Shown: positions 10,005 to 20,408, numbered from the stretch's first letter. The stretch: 64,000 nt of DNA from Gillisella terrae (GCF_004801395.1 NZ_SSOA01000013.1:37880-101879); one strand, 5' to 3'. The notes: generated by a model from the letters alone, not told the origin. Translations and numbers: made by a program.

Positions 10005-10561
10005 AAATATAGGCACCGAATAACCACACATTCTTTTTGCTTAGGAGAGATTCTTCTCCACATGGTTGCATCAACATCTGCAATCTTTTCGCTCACCAGC
10101 GCCTTGCACAGCTCCTGCATAATTCCTTCGATCGATCGGGATTGAAGGAATTATGCAGGAGGGGTGTAGTACCAATTGTCATTGAAAATAGCTCTGGGCA
10201 TGCCTCTTTCGAATGTCTCAAGCCTCTGATGCAATTGAGAGATTTGAAATATCTTGAAGGCGACGATGCGTGAGCATCATTGAGCTTTTGTACAAGGCGT
10301 TGTCATGATTGCAGCCTCCTTTTCCTCGCCCGCCGCGAACTTGTCAACTTAAGGTTCGGACAAGCCAGAGACCCCATAATCAAACCGCTGGCTGGAAAAC
10401 CGTCTTGCGTGGAAGTGCGTTGCCCTTTGGGAGCAAATGCGCGTGCCGCACAAGAAAGGCAAATCCAGAACTTTTATTGCATCCATAACGATTTCGTTCG
10501 TCTCATGTCCGTGCAGTTTAAGTTGGTTTTTGTATCGCGAGAATACTTGGGGTTTTGACGC
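10005..10561. other. 557-bp gene-free stretch between iaaA and the giant octapeptide gene
   Basis: No convincing gene. It holds one long palindromic element (10112-10161) and then about 400 bases of leader in front of the giant gene. A short dyad CTTGTC/GACAAG (10340-10364) is present but weak. The only ribosome-binding hint for the giant gene is a GGGG about 9 bases before ATG 10562. Small open frames here cross the palindrome and lack start signals. Confidence 0.6.
10112..10161. repeat. Palindromic intergenic repeat, family A, copy 1
   Basis: Arms of 22 bases (10112-10133 and 10140-10161) are complementary except for one G:T, with a 6-base loop GATCGG. The core TGCATAATTCC/GGAATTATGCA is shared with the copies at 39153, 46217 and 47660. 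The G:T would still pair in RNA. It may act as a terminator-like structure after iaaA, but there is no T-run. Confidence 0.8.
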
Positions 10562-13500
10562 ATGACATCGATAGTACCTTCCCTGAGCATTAGCCAGATC
10601 AAGTCCCTTTCGACTGCGGAAGTGAAGGCCTGGACAACCGAGGATGCAAAATCGCTCTCGACCCAGCAGGTCAATGCACTGTCCTCTGAGCAGATTGCTG
10701 CTCTGGACGATGAAGATGTCAATGTTCTGAGCACAGATCAAATCAGCGCCATTTCGCGCAACGCCATTGTCGGGCTGACGCTTTCGCAAATTGCGGTTTT
10801 GGATAAACAGGATGTCGGCAGCCTCACAGTGGGGCAGATCAGTTCGCTCACCACCACGCAACTTGGCGCTTTTTCAACCGATCAAGCCGAAGCACTGAAT
10901 TCGACGCAGGTCAGTGCACTGAGTTCTGTGCAGATGGCGGCGCTGAGTGCTGCGGATCTTGCGACATTTTCAACCGACGACATGGCAGCCATCAGCAGTT
11001 CTGGTATTCAGGGCCTCTCCACTGCGGTCATTGCCTCCCTTTCCACAGCCCAGATGGCGGCTTTGAGCATTCGTGCTGTTTCCAACCTGACAACCGCGCA
11101 GCTGGCCGCTTTGTCAACGGCACAGGTCGCCGCTCTTGACCCATCAACCATCTCGAGCCTGTCTTCGACCCAGGTCAATCATCTCAGCACCGGCCAGATT
11201 GCGGCTTTGACCACTGCGCAGATCTCCGCTCTCACACCTGTGCAAATCGGCGCTTTTGGCACAGATGACATTGCCGCGCTGTCGAGCGGCCAGATTGCCG
11301 CCTTCAGCACATGGGGCATGTCCGCCTTGTCGGTCGATATCATGGCGACGTTCAGCACGGTTCAGGCACAGGCCCTGACCAACAGCCAGGTGCAGGTGTT
11401 AAGCGCGGCACAGCTTGCAGCGCTCGGCAGTGACGATATCGCCACCTTCTCGACGGATGACATTGCCGCCATCACCAATCGTGCCATCTCTGGCCTTTCA
11501 ACAGCGGCAATTGCCGCCCTGACAACCGACCAGATTGCGGCCCTGAGCACCAGCGCGGTTGCCTATTTGAGCAGCAGTCAAATCAATGCCCTGAGCACAC
11601 AGCAGGTTTCAGCTCTTACAGCCGCGCAGATGTCTGTGTTGACTTGGTCGCAAATCTCGACATTGACCACAGCGCAGGTCAGCGTCCTGAGCACCAATCA
11701 GGTTTCGGCATTGGATTCACGGTCGGTTAGCGGATTGACCGCCGATCAAATCAATATCTTCACAACGCTTCAGATCGGAGCGCTGACCCCGAGCCAGATT
11801 GCCTCCCTTGGCTCCACGCAATTGGCCGCTCTGGGAACGGATGACGTCGCGGCGATGTCGACCGCCGGTATCGCTGCCATCAGCCGAAACGGTATGCCCG
11901 GTTTGGCGACGACAACCATCGCATCCCTTTCAACCGATCAAATTGCGGTTCTGGACGTGAATGCTGTCTCCAGCATGACCAGCAACCAGATTCAGGCCTT
12001 GAGCACGGCGCAGGTGAGCGCGCTGACATCGGCGCAGATCTCCATGTTCAGCTCTGTGCAAATGACTGCATTGAACGCAGGCGGCATTGCAACATTCAGC
12101 ACCAGCGACATTGCTGCCATTTCAGGCCAAGCCATATCGGGCATGTCGACATCCACACTTGCTGCTCTGTCAACCGCGCAGATGGCTGCCCTGACTGCCG
12201 ACGCCGTCAGCCGCTTGAGCACCAACCAGATCAGTGCCTTGAGCACCAGCCAGGTCCAGGCGCTGTCTTCCCTTCAAATTTCTGTCCTCAACGCAGCCCA
12301 GATGTCAGCGCTCGGTGCAGACGATCTGCAAACCTTTACGACAGCCGAGATTGCGGCGATCTCGCCCTACTCCGTACGGGGATTGTCGACAGACGCTGTC
12401 GCAGCGCTTTCGAGCGCGCAAATCGCGTCATTTTCAACCGATGCAATTGCCAACCTGACCAGCACGCAAATCGCCAGTCTCAACGCGACGCAGATTTCAA
12501 CCTTTTCAACCGCACAAATTGCAGCGCTCAGCGCGATGCAGTCCGGGGCTATAAACGCCAGCAACGTTTCAGCCCTGTCGACAAGTCAGATTGCCGCCAT
12601 GAGCACAGGCGCTATCGCTCGCCTCACCACACAGCAAATCGCGGCTCTGTCCACCAGTCAGGTTGCGGCGCTTACCTCTCCTCAGGTTGGCGCTCTCAGC
12701 TCCTCCCAGCTTGCGGCAATGGACGCAGATGATATTGCAACCTTCTCAACCGCTGATATGGCAGCAATTGCCAACAGCGCAATCTGGGGCCTGGCAACAG
12801 ATGTGATTGCACAACTGACCACCGCACAAGTCGCCGCTTTTAACACTGTTGCTGTCGCGCTTCTGACAACAACGCAAATTGACGCTTTCAGCACCGGCCA
12901 GATCGCGGCATTCAAAACCGATCAGATTGCCGCACTCAATGCCTCTCAGGTTTATACATTGGGCATCGATGATGTCGCCCAATTGTCAACGGCGCAAGTG
13001 GCTGCCTTCAGCTACTATGCAATGCAACAGCTCACGACCGATCAGATTGCAATCCTTTCAACGGCTCAGGTCGAGGCCCTGTCCTCCGCCCAGATTTCCG
13101 CGTTGAATTCCGCACAGCTTTCGGCCCTCAGTTCAGATGCCGTCGCGAAACTCTCGACCGCCAACATCGCCGCCATTAACTTCAACTCGATTACCGGCCT
13201 TTCAAAGGAGGTTATCGCAAACCTGACAACCGATCAGGTGGCAGCCTTGAGCAGTTACTCGGTCTTTCGCCTGACGACAGAGCAGTTTGCGGCATTGTCA
13301 CCAGCGCAGGTGGAAGCACTGAGCCCAACGCAGATTGCCGTTCTCACTTCGCAGCATTTCGCTGTGCTTGGCACGGATGATATTGCGCGCTTTTCCACCG
13401 CAGATATGGCCGCCATCCAATACAGTGCCATTCAGGGCCTGACACTGGACGCGGTTGCATCTTTGACCACCGCCCAAATAGCGGCCGTGGATGCCTCGAC

Positions 13501-16500
13501 CCTGAGCAATATGTCAACCGATCAGTTTGATGCCTTGTCACCTGATCAAATCGCCAGTTTGTCCACCCGGCAAATCGCCTGGCTGGATTCCGTAGACGTC
13601 TCCGCCTTGACGTCAGACGACATTGCAGCTCTGAGCACAGCTCAAATCGCCTCATTAAGCGCCAGTGGCATTTCAGGTTTGAACTCTGTTCAGATTGATG
13701 CCTTGTCCTCAGCACAAATCAGCGCGTTTACACCAAATCAGGTTGGCGTGTTCAGTTCCAGCCAGTTGTCAGCGTTCGAGCCTGACGACATTGCGAATTT
13801 TTCAACCAAAAGCATCGCCATGATTGGCCCGGCGGCCATTGTTGGATTTAAAACCAGCGCAATCGCGGCTCTATCAAGCGCACAGATTGGCGCGCTGTAT
13901 GTGTCGAGCGTATCCGGTCTCACCACAGACCAGATCGATGCCATGTCCACCGCGCAGATCAACGCCTTTACCACAAAGCAGATCACCTACCTGACCAGTA
14001 CGCAGCTCGCTGCTTTTAACGCAGACGATCTGGCAACATTCTCGACCGCTGACATTGCTGCCATCTATGCGGGTTCCATTCCAGGATTGTCGACGGGTGT
14101 TCTCACAAGCCTGTCTTCCGAGCAGATTTCGGCGCTCACCACGCTGAGTGTTGCATGGTTGACGACAGATCAGATCCAGGCCATCACGACCAGTCAGATC
14201 AAGGCTTTGAGCACGCTTCAGGTTGCTGCGCTCTCCTGGGTTCAGGTGCCGGCACTGACAAACGACGACATCGCGGCCCTATCGACGGCACAATTGGCCG
14301 CCATGAGCACTTCCGGCATTTGGGGATTGACCTCTGATCAGGTCCGGGTTCTAAGCACCGACCAGATCAATGTGCTGACGACCAAACAGATTGCCACACT
14401 CAAATCTGATCAGGTCGCCGCCCTGACCACGGGCAGCATCGCAACCTTGACGACCAAACAACTGACGGCGCTGGGAGCCAATGCGGTTGCGGGACTGTCG
14501 AGCGATCAGCTCAACACACTCAGCACAAGCCAGTTGAGTGCCCTGAGCACATTGACCGTGTCGCGTTTGACGAGCGATCAGATGAACGCTCTCAGCACGA
14601 TGCAGATCAGCAATTTGACCACGGCGCAGATTGCATCTCTGACATCCACTCAGGTTGCAGCCCTGAGCACCTATAGTGTCGCGGCTCTGACCACCGCACA
14701 AATCAAGGCCCTGAGCCTGAACGGTATCAGCGGATTGAGCAGCGATCAGGTTTCGACCCTGAGCAACAGCCAGATCGGCGCTCTCGACACCGCACAAATT
14801 GCGACCCTGAGTTCAACACAGATTGCCGCCCTGACGACAGACAATATTGCGGCTTTGTCCACCACGCAGGTGGCAAAACTCAGCACCAGCGCCATAGCCG
14901 GACTGTCAACCAATCAAATCAACGCCTTCAGCGCCAACCAGATGAATGCGTTGACAACGCAACAGATCGCCACCCTGAACTCGGCGCAGGTTGGGGCTCT
15001 TGACGCCGCCGATATTGCACAGTTCTCCACCAGCGATCTGGCGGCCCTGAATGCAGCGGCAATTGTGGGCCTGTCGACAGACGTTCTTGCCGCCCTCACC
15101 TCCACCCAGATTGCCGCTCTCAGCACATCTGCGGTTAATATGCTGACCACCAGGCAGATTGACAGCCTCAGCACCAACCAGTTTGCCGCCCTGTCCACAA
15201 AGCAGATTGCCGCCCTGACGTCGGCGCAGGTGTCCATACTTGGCACCAACGATGTGGCCGCCTTATCGACCGACCAGATTGCGGCTTTGAGCACAAATGG
15301 CGTCTCAGGCTTGTCGAGCACGCACATCAATGTTTTGAGCACAGCGCAAGCCAAGGCATTGGCACCTATTCAGGTGGCCGCACTTACCTCCGCCCAGATT
15401 GCCGCGCTGACCACAGGCGACTTGCAGCAATTCTCGACCGCAGATATCGCGGCCATTACCACAGATGCTATTGCGGGTCTGACAGCAAGTCTTATTGCAG
15501 CACTTACAACCGCTCAGGTTGCAGCCTTGAGCAGTGACAGCATTGCCCAATTGAGCACAAAGCAGATCAATGCATTGAGCGCCGTGCAATTGGCGGCACT
15601 GTCCACCAAACAGGTCAGCGCGTTGACAGCGGCCCAACTGGCCGCCCTTGATACGAGCAGTATCGCTGGCTTGTCGACCAAGGACATCGCGGCCATTGGC
15701 GGGTCGATGATTGGACAAATCTCGACTGATGTGATTGCAGCGCTCTCGACCAGCCAGATTGCCGCTCTCAGCACATCCGGCATCAGCGGCTTGAGCACAA
15801 AGCAGCTGGATGCCCTGAGCGCCGCACAGACAAGCGCTTTGACCGCCAAACAGATTGCCGCCTTGAGCTCTGATCAGCTCACCGCTTTGCGCACGGCCAA
15901 TGTTGCAGCACTTTCAAACAGCCAGATCCAGGCATTGAGCACTGACAGCATTGCAGGCCTGTCGACCGCGCAGATTGCCGCCTTGAACGCACAACAATTT
16001 GCAGCATTGACCACCTCGCAGGCGGCAGCTCTCACCTCACGGCAGACAGCAGTGCTTGATTCAGGTGATTTGGCCGCCTTTACAACCGCCAACATCGCAG
16101 CACTCAGCGCAAGCGCGGTATCGGCCATCGACACCAGCGCTCTCGCCAGCCTGTCCAACGATCAGATTACCTCGCTCACGACAGCGGCCATCAGTGGCAT
16201 GACAACCAAGCAGGTTTCAGCGCTTACCTCAAATCAGGTTGCAGCTCTTGCCACCAGCCAGGTGGCGGCGTTGACATCCATGCAGATCAACGCGCTGGAA
16301 ACCGGCGATCTTGCCGCCTTCTCGGCAACGCAGATAGCCGCTCTGAATGCCGGCGGCATTTCGGCCATGTCCACCAGCCAAATCAATACGCTGAGCACAG
16401 CCCAATTGGCAGCGTTTACCGCGGCACAGATTGCGGCTTTGACATCGCGCCAGATTGCCGTGCTTGAGACCAATGATCTGATGGCCTTGTCCACCACCAG

Positions 16501-19500
16501 CATTGCCGCGCTGAGCGCCGATGGCGTATCAGGTCTGGCAACGGGTGTCCTTGCCGCGTTCACGAGTGACCAGATTGCTGCCCTCAGTGCCAGCAGCGTT
16601 GGTGCCCTTTCAACCAGACAAATTGCAGCTCTCAGCTTGAGCCAGATTGCCGGATTGTCGACAAGTCAGGTGGGGGCGCTCGCCTCCAACCAAATCGAAG
16701 CCCTCTCCGCAGACAAGATCGCTGCGCTGACAACAGCACAGATTGCCGCCATCAGCTTTGATGGCATTGCGGGGCTGACGACCGCAGATCTCGCCATGTT
16801 CACCACCACCCAGATGGAGGCACTGACCGCAAGCCAGGTGGCCGCGTTGAGCTCCAGCCAGATCTCGGTGCTGCGCACAGAACATTTGGCAACATTTACC
16901 ACAGCAGACATCGCAGCCCTGACACCAAGCACGATTGCAGGCTTGTCGACAGGGTTGATCGCAGCGCTCACACCCGTTCAGATCTCCATGTTGACGACAG
17001 ACAGCGTAAGCAGCCTGTCGACCGCACAAATTGCAGCTCTCACCTCGACACAGATTGCCGCTCTGGTAACCAACCAGATCAATGCACTGACATCAAAGCA
17101 ATTGGCTGTGCTGACAACCGCCAATGTTGCCGCTCTCTCGACCCGTGACATTGCCGCCCTTAATCCTGTGGCCGTCGTTGGACTTTCAACGGACGTGATT
17201 GCATCGCTGTCGCAGGATCAGGTCAAAGCATTGACAACAAACGGAATTGCTGGCTTCTCCACCAAGCAGATCACCGCATTGCAAGCCACGCAGGTGAGCG
17301 CGCTCTCGACAAGCCAAATGGCAGCTCTCAGCTCCGCACAGATCGCGGCGCTCGATACAGCGGATATCGCCGTTTTGAGCGAAGACCAGATCGGAGCCGT
17401 CAGCACGGCTGGCATTATCGGCCTGTCTACGGCGCAGGTTGGTATTTTGACCACAGCCCAGATCGGCGCACTCTCCACCCAGCAGATCAGTGCTCTCACG
17501 TCTAACCAGCTTGCAGCACTTGACACGATGGATATGACGGCCTTCACAACGTCCGATCTGGCGGCGATCAATGCGAGCGCCATCACCGGTCTGACGACAG
17601 CCGTCATTGCCAGCCTGTCGACGGAACAGATTTCAGCGCTCAACACAGCTGCGGTTGCCGCACTGACCACCAACCAGATTGGCGCGTTGAGCATCGCCCA
17701 AGTGGGCGCTCTGCAAACCAACCAGATTAACGCCCTGACCTCCAAGCAGGTCGCCGTGCTTGGCACCGATGACATCGCAATTCTCTCGACAAAGCAGATT
17801 GCTGCTCTGAGCACCGCCGGTGTGATTGGCCTCACCACCGATGACATTGCCGTTTTGAACACCGCTCAGGTACAAGCGCTGACGCCAACGCAAGTCGCCG
17901 TTCTCTCTTCTAGCCAAATCGCCATGCTGAGTGCTGACGATCTCGGCGCATTTTCGACCGCAGATATTGCCGCCATCAGTTCAAGCGCCATTGCTGGCCT
18001 GTCAACAGCCATCATTGCCGCCTTTACCACTGAGCAAATTGCAGCCTTGCAAACAGGCAGCATTGCGGCACTCTCGACGGATCAAATCAATGCCTTGTCC
18101 ACAGACGACGTGGCCGTTCTGACCACCCAACAGATTGCGGCTTTGACATCGAAGCAGCTATCGGTGCTGGGCACAGACGATATCGTCGCTCTGTCAACCA
18201 ATCAGATTGCAGCTCTGAACCCGACCAGCGTGAAAGGTCTCTCTACGGCTCAAATTGCAACGCTGAGCGTCTATCAGGCCGCAGCATTGACCTCCAACCA
18301 GATTGCAATGCTTGAATCGGCCCAGATTGCCACATTCGGCACCGACGATCTCGCCGCATTCTCGGCCGCCGACCTCGCGGCAATCAACTCCTCCGCCATT
18401 GCCGGATTGTCGACAAGCACCATTGCAGCACTGACAACCGCACAGATCGCAGCACTCGGCGCTGCCGGTATCCCCGGCCTGTCCACCGATCAGATCAATG
18501 CAATGGCTTCGGATCAGATCGAGGCTCTGACCACGGCACAGATTGCGGCCCTGAACTCGAAACAGATTGCGGTGCTGGATTCTTCGGACCTCGCAGCCTT
18601 TTCAACGGCCGATATCGCAGCCATCAATCTGGAAGCCAGCGTCGGACTATCAACATCCGCTTTGGCCGCGTTTACCACAGACCAGATCGCAGCCTTAAGC
18701 TCGAAGGCGATTTCGGGCCTGTCTTCAACCCAGCTGAACGCGCTGAGTGCCGACCAACTGCAAGCTCTGACCACAGATCAGGTCAAAGGACTGGTTTCCA
18801 GACAGGTCACAACGCTCAAGACAGACGTGCTTGCCGCCCTGTCAACCGCACAAATCGCAGCGATGAGCACAAGCGGGATTTCGGGATTGACAAGCAGCCA
18901 GGTGGCAGCCCTGAAGCTGGCACAGATCGCGGCCATGTCCAGCGCGCAACTTGCGGCTCTCAGCTCCGACGCCGTGGGTGGTCTTACCGCCGAAGATCTT
19001 CAGGCATTCTCCACCGAAGACCTTGCAGCGCTGAGCTCAAAGGGTATCTCCGGCCTTCCGACAGCCTTCGTTGCAGCCCTCTCCACGGCTGCACTGGCAT
19101 CACTTAGCCCGGAAAACGTCAAGGGTCTGACCAGCAATCAAATTGCCGCCCTGACGCCCGCCCAGGTTGACGCCTTCTCAACCGCCCAAATTGCCGCCTT
19201 GAGCGCCGATGGCCTGGCAGGCATGTCAGTCGAAGACATGGATACCTTCACAGTTGATGAACTCAAGCTGATCAGTTCGTCGTCGATCAAGGGCTTGTCC
19301 ACGGCCGTCATCGCTTCTCTGACCACCACAGAAATCGCCGCTCTTACCACCTATCAGATTGGCAATCTGACCTATAATCAGGTGGCCGCGCTGTCCACTG
19401 CGCAGTTTGCAGCACTGTCAACGGCCCAGCTTGGAACCCTCAATGGCATTCAGGCCGCGGCACTGGGGACCGATGATATCGCCCTTTTGTCGACAAGCCA

Positions 19501-19822
19501 GATCGCCTTGTTGAGCACCAACGCAATTTCTGGTTTGAGCACGCGCGTCATCGCCTCTTTGACCACAGACCAGGCCCAGGCGTTGACCTCAGGCCAGGTG
19601 GCAGCCCTGACCTCTGCACAGGTGGCAGCCCTGACGAAGGAAGAGCTGGCAACATTCTCGACCGAAGATATTGCCTCGTTTAACTCGACTGGCATTGCTG
19701 GCCTGTCAACCAGTGACATCGCCAACCTGTCAAGCGAGCAGTTGGGCACCTTGATGGCAACGCAGATGGGTGCTCTGAACCCGGATCAAATTGCCGCCGT
19801 GATCGCCGCTTATGTAGGATAA
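10562..19822 (+). CDS. Giant octapeptide-repeat protein, function unknown
   Basis: 3086 residues, not recognised. Apart from the last six residues (IAAYVG) the whole chain reads as consecutive octads of the form [S/T]-[T/S]-x-[Q/D]-[I/V]-x-A-L, for example STAQIAAL; 385 octads plus 6 equals 3086, so the phase is kept from end to end. Octads group into 7- and 10-unit modules, each opening with a D-rich octad (GTDDIATF), then STADIAAI, then one ending G-L. The chain is Ala/Ser/Thr/Leu-rich; I noticed no cysteine. There is no Sec signal, no membrane segment, no RTX nonapeptide and no barrel. The S/T-x-x-Q pattern resembles a helix-capping box, so a solenoid of short helices is one guess; an ice-nucleation-like beta solenoid is another. 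No secretion genes adjoin it. Confidence 0.9.
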   Translation: MTSIVPSLSISQIKSLSTAEVKAWTTEDAKSLSTQQVNALSSEQIAALDDEDVNVLSTDQISAISRNAIVGLTLSQIAVLDKQDVGSLTVGQISSLTTTQLGAFSTDQAEALNSTQVSALSSVQMAALSAADLATFSTDDMAAISSSGIQGLSTAVIASLSTAQMAALSIRAVSNLTTAQLAALSTAQVAALDPSTISSLSSTQVNHLSTGQIAALTTAQISALTPVQIGAFGTDDIAALSSGQIAAFSTWGMSALSVDIMATFSTVQAQALTNSQVQVLSAAQLAALGSDDIATFSTDDIAAITNRAISGLSTAAIAALTTDQIAALSTSAVAYLSSSQINALSTQQVSALTAAQMSVLTWSQISTLTTAQVSVLSTNQVSALDSRSVSGLTADQINIFTTLQIGALTPSQIASLGSTQLAALGTDDVAAMSTAGIAAISRNGMPGLATTTIASLSTDQIAVLDVNAVSSMTSNQIQALSTAQVSALTSAQISMFSSVQMTALNAGGIATFSTSDIAAISGQAISGMSTSTLAALSTAQMAALTADAVSRLSTNQISALSTSQVQALSSLQISVLNAAQMSALGADDLQTFTTAEIAAISPYSVRGLSTDAVAALSSAQIASFSTDAIANLTSTQIASLNATQISTFSTAQIAALSAMQSGAINASNVSALSTSQIAAMSTGAIARLTTQQIAALSTSQVAALTSPQVGALSSSQLAAMDADDIATFSTADMAAIANSAIWGLATDVIAQLTTAQVAAFNTVAVALLTTTQIDAFSTGQIAAFKTDQIAALNASQVYTLGIDDVAQLSTAQVAAFSYYAMQQLTTDQIAILSTAQVEALSSAQISALNSAQLSALSSDAVAKLSTANIAAINFNSITGLSKEVIANLTTDQVAALSSYSVFRLTTEQFAALSPAQVEALSPTQIAVLTSQHFAVLGTDDIARFSTADMAAIQYSAIQGLTLDAVASLTTAQIAAVDASTLSNMSTDQFDALSPDQIASLSTRQIAWLDSVDVSALTSDDIAALSTAQIASLSASGISGLNSVQIDALSSAQISAFTPNQVGVFSSSQLSAFEPDDIANFSTKSIAMIGPAAIVGFKTSAIAALSSAQIGALYVSSVSGLTTDQIDAMSTAQINAFTTKQITYLTSTQLAAFNADDLATFSTADIAAIYAGSIPGLSTGVLTSLSSEQISALTTLSVAWLTTDQIQAITTSQIKALSTLQVAALSWVQVPALTNDDIAALSTAQLAAMSTSGIWGLTSDQVRVLSTDQINVLTTKQIATLKSDQVAALTTGSIATLTTKQLTALGANAVAGLSSDQLNTLSTSQLSALSTLTVSRLTSDQMNALSTMQISNLTTAQIASLTSTQVAALSTYSVAALTTAQIKALSLNGISGLSSDQVSTLSNSQIGALDTAQIATLSSTQIAALTTDNIAALSTTQVAKLSTSAIAGLSTNQINAFSANQMNALTTQQIATLNSAQVGALDAADIAQFSTSDLAALNAAAIVGLSTDVLAALTSTQIAALSTSAVNMLTTRQIDSLSTNQFAALSTKQIAALTSAQVSILGTNDVAALSTDQIAALSTNGVSGLSSTHINVLSTAQAKALAPIQVAALTSAQIAALTTGDLQQFSTADIAAITTDAIAGLTASLIAALTTAQVAALSSDSIAQLSTKQINALSAVQLAALSTKQVSALTAAQLAALDTSSIAGLSTKDIAAIGGSMIGQISTDVIAALSTSQIAALSTSGISGLSTKQLDALSAAQTSALTAKQIAALSSDQLTALRTANVAALSNSQIQALSTDSIAGLSTAQIAALNAQQFAALTTSQAAALTSRQTAVLDSGDLAAFTTANIAALSASAVSAIDTSALASLSNDQITSLTTAAISGMTTKQVSALTSNQVAALATSQVAALTSMQINALETGDLAAFSATQIAALNAGGISAMSTSQINTLSTAQLAAFTAAQIAALTSRQIAVLETNDLMALSTTSIAALSADGVSGLATGVLAAFTSDQIAALSASSVGALSTRQIAALSLSQIAGLSTSQVGALASNQIEALSADKIAALTTAQIAAISFDGIAGLTTADLAMFTTTQMEALTASQVAALSSSQISVLRTEHLATFTTADIAALTPSTIAGLSTGLIAALTPVQISMLTTDSVSSLSTAQIAALTSTQIAALVTNQINALTSKQLAVLTTANVAALSTRDIAALNPVAVVGLSTDVIASLSQDQVKALTTNGIAGFSTKQITALQATQVSALSTSQMAALSSAQIAALDTADIAVLSEDQIGAVSTAGIIGLSTAQVGILTTAQIGALSTQQISALTSNQLAALDTMDMTAFTTSDLAAINASAITGLTTAVIASLSTEQISALNTAAVAALTTNQIGALSIAQVGALQTNQINALTSKQVAVLGTDDIAILSTKQIAALSTAGVIGLTTDDIAVLNTAQVQALTPTQVAVLSSSQIAMLSADDLGAFSTADIAAISSSAIAGLSTAIIAAFTTEQIAALQTGSIAALSTDQINALSTDDVAVLTTQQIAALTSKQLSVLGTDDIVALSTNQIAALNPTSVKGLSTAQIATLSVYQAAALTSNQIAMLESAQIATFGTDDLAAFSAADLAAINSSAIAGLSTSTIAALTTAQIAALGAAGIPGLSTDQINAMASDQIEALTTAQIAALNSKQIAVLDSSDLAAFSTADIAAINLEASVGLSTSALAAFTTDQIAALSSKAISGLSSTQLNALSADQLQALTTDQVKGLVSRQVTTLKTDVLAALSTAQIAAMSTSGISGLTSSQVAALKLAQIAAMSSAQLAALSSDAVGGLTAEDLQAFSTEDLAALSSKGISGLPTAFVAALSTAALASLSPENVKGLTSNQIAALTPAQVDAFSTAQIAALSADGLAGMSVEDMDTFTVDELKLISSSSIKGLSTAVIASLTTTEIAALTTYQIGNLTYNQVAALSTAQFAALSTAQLGTLNGIQAAALGTDDIALLSTSQIALLSTNAISGLSTRVIASLTTDQAQALTSGQVAALTSAQVAALTKEELATFSTEDIASFNSTGIAGLSTSDIANLSSEQLGTLMATQMGALNPDQIAAVIAAYVG
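10586..19804 (+). repeat. 24-bp coding repeat array with 168/240-bp higher order
   Basis: The octapeptide array at DNA level. Units are 24 bp, but neighbouring units use different codons for the same residues (CTG, TTG, CTC; AGC, TCG, TCA; ACC, ACG, ACA), so DNA identity between units is modest while the protein pattern is tightly kept. The 7-octad (168 bp) and 10-octad (240 bp) modules start at the DD-type octads. The array also keeps reverse-strand frames open, producing many false antisense frames. Confidence 0.85.
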
Positions 19823-19846
19823 GCCGCAAACATTAAAACCTTACTC

Positions 19847-19876
19847 AACAGATGGCGGTTGATGCTGCCATCTGTT
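19847..19876 (+). terminator. Possible terminator after the octapeptide gene
   Basis: AACAGATGGC (19847-19856) and GCCATCTGTT (19867-19876) form a perfect 10-bp stem with a 10-base loop, 25 bases after the stop codon. Only three T residues follow, so termination would be weak. It could equally serve the convergent Lrp gene, which ends at 19894. Confidence 0.5.
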
Positions 19877-19893
19877 TGATCGCGTCATCGCGC

Positions 19894-20358
19894 TTAACCG
19901 CCTTTTCTTTGCCGTGTCTTCAAGACATTGCGGATGGAAAAGCTGGAATGGATGCGCGCAACGCCCGGCAATTTGGCGAGAATTTCCTTATGGATGCGCT
20001 CAAACGCATGGGCGTTCTCCACCTCCAGCTTGAGCAGATAATCCGAGCCGCCAGTCATCAGGAAGCACTCCTGAATTTCCGGGAATTTGCGGATCGCCGC
20101 CTCGAACTTGTTGAGATGCTCTTCGGTTTGCCGCTCCAGCGTAATATTGATGATGACGGCGATGCCGTCTTTCTCGTCCGATTGGCCAAGTATCGCCGTA
20201 TAGCCGCGAATATAGCCCTCTTTTTCCAGCGCCGCGATCCGCCGCAAACAGGCCGATGGTGACAGGCCAACAATGGCCGCAAGCCGGGTGTTGCTCACCC
20301 GCGCATCCAACTGCAACTGCCGCATGATGTTGCGGTCTATGGCGTCGATTCCACCCAC
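19894..20358 (-). CDS. Lrp/AsnC family transcriptional regulator, probable regulator of the dad genes
   Basis: 154 residues with the GTG start at 20358, chosen because CAGGAG lies 9 bases upstream and the protein then begins GGIDAIDRNIMRQLQ, as Lrp proteins do. The N-terminal helix-turn-helix is residues about 5-55 (NTRLAAIVGLSPSACLRRIAALEKEGYI), followed by the RAM/AsnC ligand-binding domain (about 70-145). An ATG 13 codons upstream (20397) is the alternative. The gene is divergent from alanine racemase and D-amino-acid dehydrogenase, the usual DadR/BkdR arrangement, so alanine is the likely effector. Confidence 0.88.
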   Translation of the reverse strand: MGGIDAIDRNIMRQLQLDARVSNTRLAAIVGLSPSACLRRIAALEKEGYIRGYTAILGQSDEKDGIAVIINITLERQTEEHLNKFEAAIRKFPEIQECFLMTGGSDYLLKLEVENAHAFERIHKEILAKLPGVARIHSSFSIRNVLKTRQRKGG

Positions 20359-20408
20359 GCAATAAATCTCCTGTTTGTGGTCGATTATTGCGCCCATCCA
20401 TCAAAATG

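Noticed and set aside
10037..10273. 78-codon forward frame after iaaA
   Set aside because: It runs straight through the palindromic repeat and has no start signal.
11362..19749. Many reverse-strand open frames of 60-214 codons inside the octapeptide gene
   Set aside because: They are mirror images of a low-complexity 24-bp coding repeat, which keeps the complementary frames open; none has a start signal or its own composition.
10562..19822. RTX toxin, or ice-nucleation protein
   Set aside because: No GGxGxDxxx nonapeptides and no AGYGSTxT octads; only the repeat length of 8 is shared with ice-nucleation proteins.
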